64,000 nucleotides of DNA. Source: Coptis chinensis (lineage: Eukaryota; Streptophyta; Magnoliopsida; Ranunculales; Ranunculaceae). Positions 55,635 through 64,000 of this stretch are shown here, in pieces. The notes beneath the pieces are model-generated. The model made no database searches, was not told where the DNA came from, and saw only the letters and a list, made by a program, of their open reading frames with translations. Position numbers and translations under genes: made by a program. Within the stretch, counting starts at the first letter, position 1. The number at the start of each line of letters is the position of its first letter. The stretch lies in the NCBI GenBank assembly GCA_015680905.1, contig CM027378.1, forward strand, positions 39,033,001 to 39,097,000, written 5' to 3'.

Positions 55635-57586
55635 GATTAAGGTTAGGCCAAAGAAAAATGCCTAACTTAATCAACCGGCAACGTCAACGTCAACAAACAC
55701 GATTTTCTAGTATACCACTCACTACACCTCTAGCTAGCATACAGTACACCTAAAATAATGGCTGAAGAAAGAGAGTCTTCTCTCTCTGACTTTTACAAAG
55801 CCTTGAACGATAGCCCTAAATCTTGCATCATTCGATCTATCAGACCCAGTGGGGGATTTCTGAATCCCCCCAAATATATTTAATTTGTTACCTGTTTTTC
55901 ATGGATTAAACCATGAAAAACCTTATCAGCACATGCTTAGGATTGACCAAGTTCTTACTACATTCCACCATCCTACGGTTGGTGTTGAAAAAATTAAACT
56001 AAGGGTGTTTCCTTTCACCCTAGCTGACAAGACGACGTCTTGGTTAACTGCCCAAGCGCCTAATTCTGTGGACTTATGGGCCAAACTTGTTCAAATATTT
56101 ATGGAACATTTTTACCCACCACTGAAGATAGATGAAATGCTTTCCAAGATTCATTTTTTCCGCCAGAATCCTCATGAATCCTTTTCAGAGAGGCCTGGAA
56201 TCGTTTCACGTGCCCACACCACAACTTTGCGAAAAACACGTTAGTTCATGCCTTTTTCAAGGGACTTTTACACCACCATAAAGAGGTCCTTGATATAATG
56301 AATGGGGGTAGTTTCCTCACTAAAGGAGCCTCAGAGGCTTATAAGTTTTTAGAAGATCAAATAAAGCGTAATAATAATTGGGGGGGGGGGGGGGGTAGTG
56401 ACGATATTCCCCGCCCTGCTAGTTCTTCTTCAACACTTAAGGCTACTGGTATGTTTGAGATTAAACCCGATCCTGAGCTTAAAACTTTAATCGAATCTCT
56501 CACTAAAAAGTAGAGGCTATTTCTATTCAACAAAAGCCTATTCTCGTCATGAATGTCAACACCAATCCATGTAATTTCTATTTGAGTCCAGAGCATCCTG
56601 ACTCCTATTGTCCTCTCGCTTACGAACAACAAACATTACAACAAGATAATATTTGGTCCATTAATAGCAAACCTAATGCAGCCTGGCGACAAAACCCCAA
56701 CTTCGGTTGGCGAAATAATCAACAACCTCCAAGGTTGTTTAACCCAAATGTTAGGCAAGCAAACAATTATAACCAAGCTCAACCAAGGCAAGGATAAGGA
56801 CAAGGAAATTATAATAATTATAACAATAATAATTATAACGCTAATAGAGGAATCGTGATGGTAAATAATAACTATCAAAATCCACCCATTAATAATCAAC
56901 GTGACATAGTTCCTGTCACACAACCTATAACTAACACTCCTCCACAATCGGATCGTTTCGACGCCTTTATGCAAACCCAACAACAGATTTTACAAGCTAT
57001 CCAACTTTCCTTACAGCAGTTAGCACAAGAGAAAGTACAACCCAAAGGTGTGTTTCCAGGTCAAGCGATACATAATCCTAAAACAACAAACACAGCCTTT
57101 GAGGTAAACGGTAATACTAGTAAGGATAATGAAAACGATGGTGAGCTAAATTCCATCACCACTCTCCGTTCAGGTAGAGTGGTTGATAACAAAGTAACTA
57201 TGTCTATAATTACCCCACCAATAGTCCCTACACCAGATATTACACTAGATACCAAAACAGAAACTGAAGATCCTACCCCTGTAGAGGTACCAGTTAAACC
57301 ACAACCTAAGAAACAAAAAAGCAAGGTTAGCCATCCTATTGATCCATATGCTAAATATAGAGAGAAACCACCGTTTCCTCATAAATTAGCTATGGTAAAC
57401 AAGGATACAAATTTTGACGAGATTAGGAAAGTTTTTAAAAATCTAATGATAAAGTTACCTTTTCTTGAAGCGATTAAAAAGTTACCTCACTATGCTAAGT
57501 TTCTTAAAGAATTGTGCACTACTAGGCGTAAGACAAAGATTCCTAAAGACGCCTTTTTAACTGAACAATTTCCAACCTTAACGTAA
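55635..57586 (+). pseudogene. gag: gag copy 1 (element D)
   Basis: Athila-type gag with VFPFTLADKTTSWLTAQAPN, FMEHFYPPLKIDEMLSKIHF, SFLTKGASEAYKFLEDQIKR, a CCHC-type knuckle (CNFY-4-H-4-C, second Cys not conserved) near 56570-56613, Asn/Gln-rich sequence, FPGQAIHNPKTTNTAFEVNG and YREKPPFPHKLAMVNKD. It is closest to the gag of elements B and C. A G run at about 56381-56395 is the longest example of the shared homopolymer site. It ends without a protease of its own. Broken fossil. Confidence 0.82.
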
Positions 57587-57642
57587 CACAATGGAATCAT
57601 TAAGTACAAGGACCCTGGTCGTTGTAGGACTCTACTGTACAA

Positions 57643-58080
57643 TGCATTGTAGTAAAAATTTGACCTAAAGTGCATTGTAGTAAAAATTTGACGAGTTTTT
57701 GATTTGTTTTGACCTTATAAATAGTAGAGTGTTTCCAGTGTGTTTCTGCAGTGTTGCAAATACTTAATATCTGGGACACCAGCCGATAAGGAGAGGTTGT
57801 AGAACTCCAATTGCTCTAAAGTTTTTACAGGAACAAGTACGATCTGTCAGGAGTCTCCAGTAAAAATTTGGAAATTTTTGGCTTTGTTTTGATAGGTTAA
57901 CCATTCGGTTGTTTGTATTGTGTCCGAAAACTATTTCGCAAACTTTGCAGGGCAGTAGAGGGATTTTCATAGCTCTGATTGATCTGCAATTTTACAGGCT
58001 ACTTGATAGACGTCTTAGCAAATTACTGTAAAAATTTTAAATTTTTTAGAGTACGATAAAAGGCCTAAAACTCGAAAACT
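57643..58080 (+). repeat. Diverged tandem repeats of about 170-180 bp plus a 22-bp duplication
   Basis: A perfect 22-bp direct repeat (57643-57664 and 57671-57692, TGCATTGTAGTAAAAATTTG then AC) is followed by units beginning AGTAAAAATTTG at about 57679 and 57858, with a partial third at about 58027. The units share TTTGTTTTGA, TTTTTACAGG/ATTTTACAGG and GATCTGTC/GATAGACG stretches in the same order. Confidence 0.55.
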
Positions 58081-58250
58081 CTGAGGCGCACTTGCGCCCA
58101 AAAGGAGCGTACCTGCCCTCAAACACTGGACATTCAAAAACCCTGAGGCGCACCTGCGCCCAAAAGGAGCGCACTTGCCCTCAAAACACTGGACATTCAC
58201 AAAACCCTGAGGCGCACCTATGCCCAAGGAGAGCGCACCCGCGCCCTAAG
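58081..58250 (+). repeat. GC-rich minisatellite leader of gag copy 2 (element D)
   Basis: Units of 62-64 bp begin CTGAGGCGCAC at 58081, 58143 and 58207, with GCGCCCAAAAGGAGCG and ACACTGGACATTCA inside. Like the leader of copy 1 in composition, but with a different unit. Confidence 0.8.
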
Positions 58251-58487
58251 CTGAATTTTGCCGAATTTCCACAGGTTTGTTTCGAACGTCAATTTTTCAA
58301 GTTTTTCAGTGTTCTAACTTGTTATATACACTGAACACGCGTAAACAAGACGCTATTCATAAGCGAAGCAAGGACGCAATCAGGTATTCCTTTCTTCCAC
58401 ACCTCGCATCTCCAGATAGAGGTTTCTACTAGTATATCAGAATTGTTTGGAGTGTTGCATGTTTAGTTAAGTTCGACTTAGTCTTGC

Positions 58488-60480
58488 ATGAGATTAAGGT
58501 ATGGTCGAAGAAAAATAACTAACGTAATTACACGGCAACGTCGACAAACAGGTCTATCTAGTATACCACCCATTACACCTCTAGCTACTATTCCACACAC
58601 ACCACCTGATATAATGGCTGAAGAAAGAGAGACTCCTCTCTCTGACTTCTACAAAGCCTTGAGCGATAGCCCCAAATCTTGCATCGTTCTAGCAGACCCA
58701 GTGGGGGATTTCTGAATCCCCCAAATATTTTTAATTTGTTACCCGTTTTTCATGGTTTAGACCATGAAAAACCTTATCAGCACATGCGTAGGATTGAACA
58801 AGTCCTAACAACATTCCACCATCCCACGGTTGGTGCGGAACAAATTAAACTGAAGGTATTCCCTTTCACCTTAGCCGATAAGGCGGCATCTTGGTTAACT
58901 GCCCAAACGCCAAACTCTGTGGACTCATGGGCTCAACTTGTTCAATTGTTCATGGAACAGTTTTACCCACCATCGAAGGCGGATGAAATGCTTCACAAGA
59001 TTCATTTCTTCAGCCGAGAATCCTCATGAATCCTTTTCGGAGGGCACGGAATCGTTTCATCGATCTTCTCATTGAATGCCAAGATCATAATCTTGCGAAA
59101 GACACGCTTGTTCGTGCTTTCTTCAAGGGGCTTTCACATTATCATAAGGAGGTTCTAGATATCATGACTGGGGGTAGTTTTCTTAGTAAAGGAGCCTTGG
59201 AGGCTTATAAATTCTTAGAAGATCAATCTAAGAAGAACAACAATTGGGGAGGTAACGATTCCTCCCGCTCATCTCCTTCTTCTCTTGAGGTTAAATATGA
59301 TCCCAAGCTTAAAACTCTTATCGATGCCCTCACTAAAAAGGTAGATGCCATCTCTATTCAACAACAGCCCACTCCAGTCATGAACATTAACTCTACTCAT
59401 TGTAATGTCTGTTGTAGTCTTGAGCATTTCGACTTCTATTGTCCTCTTGTCTATGCACAAACACCACCACAACCATCACACTTCAAGCAGTTAACTCAAC
59501 ATCAAGGACAAGGGAACTTAGGTGACCGAATAGAGGTTTAGTACCCATAACCCTTAACTATCAACATCAAGACATGAACGCCAACAAGCTTTAATTCCAA
59601 TACAACCATCTACGGACAAAGTAGTAGTGACCTTGTTGGAGAAACAAAATCAAATTATGCAACAAAACTCCAACTTGATGAAAGATCAAAGATGATCAAA
59701 ACTCTAATATGATGAAACAAACGATGCAAATGATGCGGTCTTTGTGCCAAAAGGTTATTGACATGTCTTCTAACCAAAATAATAACCAAACCGGCGTGTT
59801 TCCAAGTCAAGCGATTGCCTAATCCTAAGTCAACAAACACCGCCTTTGAAATAAGCAAGTATTTTCTTGTAATGGTAATATAAACCAAGGGGACCTCTGA
59901 GTCACTACTACCCGCCGTTCAGGTAGTAGTAGTTGATAACCAAGTGACTATGCCTAAAGATTACCCAAGAAACTATAAATGATACCATACCAAATACTAT
60001 AATAGAAATTGAAGACCCTACAACTATAGAAGTACCCGGTTAAACCACAAACCAAAAAAGGGAAAACATTACAAGACCCAATAATAGAAAGTGAAGACCC
60101 TACACCTGTAGAGGTTCCAATATGGACACCTAGATGGAAAACGGCTAGAGATAAAGCAAAGACTAATAATACTTTTATCCCTTCTGCTAAAAATAGCGAT
60201 AAAGCACCATATCCCCAAAGACTAGTTGTATTTAAAAAGGACGAGAATTTTGATGAGATTAGGGAAGTGTTTAAAAATTTGACTATAAACCTACCTTTTC
60301 TAGAAGCTATAAAAAGTCTACCTGGACACCCTAAGTTTCTAAAAGAGTTGTGCACCAAGAAGAGGAAAACCCAACATACCCCACGAAGCATTCTTAACTG
60401 AACAATATCCCTATTTATCTGAACATAACGGAATTGTTAAGTACAAGGACCCCGGTCGATCCCCATCAGATAATGCACCT
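58488..60480 (+). pseudogene. gag: gag copy 2, divergent (element D)
   Basis: Starts MRLRYGRRKITNVITRQRRQ, then MAEERETPLSDFYKALSDSP, IKLKVFPFTLADKAASWLTA, VQLFMEQFYPPSKADEML and GGSFLSKGALEAYKFLEDQS, with a knuckle CNVC-4-H-4-C near 59402-59443. The C-terminal linker and basic block (NFDEIREVFKNLTINLPFLE) are present near 60240-60310. Many positions differ from gag copy 1 and from A-C, so it belongs to another subfamily rather than being a recent tandem copy. Broken fossil. Confidence 0.82.
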
Positions 60481-61640
60481 TAGGTGATACCTTCATAACA
60501 ACTACTTTATTAGACACGGGAAAGTGTTAACTTACTCCCTTTTTATTTATATAAACAACTAGGTCTAACAAAACTTCAACCAACCAAAATGACTTTGTAG
60601 TTAGCCCGATCGTTCTATTAAGTATCCCAAGGGTGTAGTTGAAAATATTCTCGTTAAAGTTCAGGATTTTTACTATCCAGCCGACTTTGTTATTCTTGAC
60701 ACAGAAGTTGCTCATGATTCCATTCCCATCATCTTAGGGCGTCCTTTCTTGGCAACCGCCAATGCCCAAATCAATTGTCGGGATGGCTCAATGACTCTTT
60801 CTTTTGGAAATCTTTCTGTAGAAGTTAACATGTTTAGACAAAAACAGGGACAACTAGGTTTGCCTGTAGAAGGGGAAGTGAAGTCCATTGAGAGTTTTGT
60901 ACCTCACATTAGTGCGGTTGACACTTTAGTCCCCACACTAGTAGATACCCCTCTTATGGAAGAAGACAAGGATCACAATTTCTACTCCCTAGACGTAGAT
61001 AACATCAAGGAGGATTTCCTTCGACTCTTTTGCAACCTTTCTTTGCGCCTCGCGAAGTTCTCTCCTATTGACATCCATTCATCTCTTGACGCCATGGCCG
61101 GAAGAAGAATTTTTAAGCCCTCTATCCTAGTGATTCTTCTTACCCACCTATTGAGGAATGTCTTGCATATCTCAAGGCCTCTCGATGATATAGACCTAAG
61201 AACACTAGTTGAACACCATTCACCCACCTCACATCCTCATGTCACTCATTCACCTTCCATCACTTAATGTTCCTCGCCCTCTACATTTTCAAAGAACCAT
61301 TGAGTTTGTACTTGACCTTGGCGTTTCTCCTATGCTTCATAACTATCTAAAACCAACTGGTGAAGAAGTAACACCCAAGGACAAGCCACCGACACTTTTT
61401 CATTTTTTCCTTCTCAAAATTATCCACATCCCTACATTATCTTCCACAACCATCAATTTTCTCACGCGTTCATTTACTTGGCATCCCTTCGTAGGAGGAC
61501 AAAGAAGAAACTGTATGCTTTCGATTAGGTTTTAGATCTATAAAGGCGTTGCTCTCATTCCACTAAGCTTCGTCATAGGAAATCTTGGTGCTTAATTTGT
61601 TTGATGGTGCATTCCATGCTAATTATTTGTGGAAAGACCC
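60481..61640 (+). pseudogene. Aspartic protease and conserved tail (element D)
   Basis: Protease region with FYYPADFVILDTEVAHDSIP and LGRPFLATANAQINCRDGSM, then the family tail (NNIKEDFLRLFCNLSLRLAK in sense, YNYLKPTGEEV, DPLGVSPML-type words) and a closing segment matching SWYLI..GGAFH..YLWKDP near 61580-61640. No polymerase follows. Broken fossil. Confidence 0.75.
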
Positions 61641-62122
61641 ACAACTTTTTTTTCGATTGTTGATATATGGTAAACTGCATTTTAATACATATCTATTAGA
61701 TAAAGTCTCGAAAGTATCGACTATAAAAGACTCATTTTATTCTTGATTGTACTCCATTCCAATCTTATGTTATGGGAGTGCACCATTAAGGCAAACCGGA
61801 CCCTCCTTTTGGAGTGAGTGGTTGTAAGTGTCGATTCTTAGTCTACGCGTTTCATATGACTCACGATTTATCTCTTGCACTTTTTCTCGTGGATTGAGTA
61901 GTGCTTCTCTATGGAGTGAGTTTCATTTTTATTTCTTTATCGTAATTTTGTTTTGTTTTTCTAAAAATCAAACATATAAAAACTAAATAAAATAAAAACA
62001 TAAACATATATTAGTAAGTCTAGGGAATCTGACTTTAAAAGACCCAAGTTTTCGTACAATACCAACTTTCTGGAGTATAGGCCAAACAAAATTTTCAAAC
62101 TTAAAAAGAGTTTTCCAATTTT

Positions 62123-62522
62123 GTTTGGGGGTGGCGTATTTTGGTATTCATTTTAAATCATGTTGCCACCCTAAGCCTGTCATGTTTACTCCAGTAGAGT
62201 TTGTGTTAGTTAGTACGTACCAGTTTAATTGTGCTTCATATTATCATATCATCTTTACAATATTTATGTTACAGGTACTGCCAATTTTTGCCACGTTTCT
62301 ATGGTAAATTCTTTCCTTATCTCTTTACACTTTGAGGACAAAGCGTTCAATTGTTTGGGGGTGGGATAGAAACATTTGCAAAAATTAGACACTTTTAGGA
62401 TGTAAATTACGCACTTTTATTTATAAAATGTTAAAAATTATAAAAATTAGTTAGTTACATAATTTAATTGTGCTATTGAATTGTTTCATGAACCCCCCTT
62501 CTCCCAAATTGTTTGGGGGTGG
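62123..62522 (+). other. Three internal polypurine-like motifs (element D)
   Basis: GTTTGGGGGTGG at 62123, 62353 and 62511. The first matches the site after gag-protease in B and C; the other two both resemble the site after the second extra ORF, with GATAGAAAC or TATAGAAACACG following. Confidence 0.75.
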
Positions 62523-63942
62523 TATAGAAACACGATGTAAATGTTAAGCACATATTAGGTTGTATATTTACATTATTATTTGTCTTAAAAATAAAAAAAA
62601 ATAAAAATAAAAATAAAAATAAAAATAAAAATAAAAAGTTTATGCTATACACTTAGGAATATTGGTATTATTTCTTTCTCTATGCTCTTAATAATCTAGA
62701 AGTCTCACGTAGCTTTTGCATTAGAATAGTTTTTAGAAACTTAGGTTAATATGTAGGTAATAATCTTTGCATCTATCTATAAATATATTACATGAGTATC
62801 TATGATTGTTTGGCAGTAAGTTTCTGAAATCTAGGCTAGAGTACTTATTCTACAAATCCTGTGAGAATATAGCCTAAAGCCTTATATGAGTGAAACATTT
62901 GAGAAATGACACAAGGGAGAAATATATTCCGAATAGAGAAATCACACGTCCACTTGCTTGACCACTATACCATGTCCTAAGAAAGAATTTAGGCCCTTTT
63001 TGGATCGATATAGCTAGAAATTATGACCTAAGTATATATCCGCTAGTCGCCCCACTGAGCCTTTCATTAGCCCTTCCATAAACCACAATTCCTTTACCCT
63101 GTTACAAAACAAAAAAAAAAAAAAAAAATCAACCTACCCATTTTAGAATAAGTCTGAGAATAGCATAAGTGAAGAAAAGAGAAGAGAAAAACATGTGTAA
63201 ACATAAATTAGTTAGTTGCTTCAGAAAAGAAAAAGAAAAGAAGTTTCCATCCAAAGAAAAGAAAAGAAAAAGAAAAATAGAAATAAAATAAAAACTCCAA
63301 AAATAGAATAAAAGGAGTCGAAAAGCCAAAAGAAAAAGGCTAAGGATGGAAACAAAGTGTAGAAGCAAAAGAACAAGGTTTTCTCTAGTTACGTAATATG
63401 AAGACCCTATTATCTCAGACTTGTCTTTTTGAATATCCATTTCCTTCATTCTTAAATCATCTCCTAATCTCCACAACACCTAATAAAGACCTCTAGCTCA
63501 ATTAGGAATAGGTTAGTGGGATAGTAAGTGGCAGATGTGTTTGATCAACTTCGGCTTCCTTGTGTGTCATTGAGATTGTAAGGTAAAGTATGCCCACCGC
63601 ATTATTTGGAGTAGCAAAACTTGAGTGGAAAAATCAAAGTGATTTTTGTCTTGACTTTTATGTGAGAACCTACTTAAGGACACTATTCCAAAGTTTTAGA
63701 AAGCGGACACATTCTTGCATTTCATAGCATTACTCATTGTATATATGTTTATTCATAGATGATTGATTATTATGCGTATATTAGCTTAGGTTTCAACATG
63801 ATTATTCTGTATTCATTGCTAGTGAGATGTATAGATAATTGGGACATAAATAAGGAAACAATAGATTTATTTCTTAGTCGTTGTAGTATAGATGAAGTTT
63901 GTGAGTACCTTTCACGGAAAACTCTCACGAGGCTATAACTCG

Positions 63943-64000
63943 TCCACTAGGGAATTCCTAGTGGTTTAAGGCCTTGTTGCATATGGTCAATGTAATCGCA
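63943..64000 (+). promoter_or_regulatory. Near-invariant 61-bp block (copy in D, cut by window end)
   Basis: Reverse complement of the blocks in B, C and the divergent fragment, with one difference over 58 visible bases. Confidence 0.6.

Larger units (their letters stand above)
53394..64000 (+). mobile_element. Athila-like LTR element D with two gag regions (3' LTR beyond window)
   Basis: Plus strand: 5' LTR 53394-54880, primer site, GC-rich leader, gag copy 1 (55635-57586), a repeat-bearing spacer with its own GC-rich leader, a divergent gag copy 2 (58488-60480), protease and tail (to about 61640), then noncoding DNA that matches B and C up to the 61-bp block at the window end. The 3' LTR should start roughly 90 bp past 64000. 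Neither extra ORF is recognisable. Inserted in the 3' noncoding DNA of Tat-type element 2; the target word would be CAAAG (53389-53393). Broken fossil. Confidence 0.88.
61641..64000 (+). other. 3' noncoding region of element D
   Basis: About 2.4 kb without a sense ORF. Exact polypurine-like motifs GTTTGGGGGTGG stand at 62123-62134, 62353-62364 and 62511-62522. An AAAAT/ATAAAA microsatellite occupies about 62587-62637 and an 18-A run 63111-63128. From 62640 on it is the reverse-complement equivalent of 40664-42180 in C. The window ends inside the 61-bp block (63943-64000). Confidence 0.75.

Noticed and set aside
62587-63128. Poly(A) tail of a LINE or retrogene
   Set aside because: The A-rich microsatellite and A run sit within noncoding DNA shared with elements B and C, without a retroposed body or target duplication.

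Overview
The window looks like an intergenic, retrotransposon-packed stretch of a plant nuclear genome, most likely a eudicot with a large genome. The evidence is the content: Ty3/Gypsy elements of Athila type and Tat type, Ty1/Copia elements with an initiator-Met-type primer site, plant LINE fragments, a Mutator-like DNA transposon with long inverted repeats, and AT-rich DNA between them. I see no convincing host gene, tRNA, rRNA or CRISPR array. The species cannot be named from this sequence.

Layout. 1-4802: 5' part of an Athila-like element on the minus strand (A). 4803-8660: minus-strand remnant of a gypsy-type element with a plant transposon-protein (PF04195-like) domain. 8667-9402: two LINE tails in opposite directions. 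9814-21559: Athila-like element B (minus) with both LTRs. 21904-23373: MULE-like DNA transposon carrying a LINE endonuclease piece. 24167-about 26865: Copia element 1 (plus). 27897-29928: Copia element 2 (minus). 29929-31033: tail of a different Athila-like subfamily (minus). 31034-34752: Tat-type element 1 (plus). 34753-53393: Tat-type element 2 (plus), which contains the complete Athila-like element C (39168-50150, minus, with a perfect 5-bp target duplication CATAA) and a solo LTR (50975-52235, target duplication CACAA). 53394 to the window end: Athila-like element D (plus), whose 3' LTR should begin just past 64000. From about 27.9 kb rightward this is a Russian-doll nest: each newcomer opens inside an older element, and several outer elements are never closed inside the window.

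The main biological interest is the Athila-like family (A, B, C, D). It has 1.4-1.5 kb LTRs of the form TGATAA...TTATCA, a primer site resembling a tRNA-Asp complement, an Athila-type gag with a CCHC knuckle and a protease. Where reverse transcriptase, RNase H and integrase should follow, it has only a conserved tail and up to two extra ORFs that look like members of one plant transposon-protein family. It therefore appears non-autonomous. The polypurine-like motif GTTTGGGGGTGG recurs after each ORF block as well as next to the 3' LTR. GC-rich leader repeats occur upstream of both gag and the last ORF. A 61-bp block in the 3' noncoding region is almost invariant even in a copy with a different LTR. 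Element D has two divergent gag regions in tandem.

All retroelement copies are treated as fossils. Most coding regions carry multiple breaks, and protein family names come from motif recognition by eye, without database searches.
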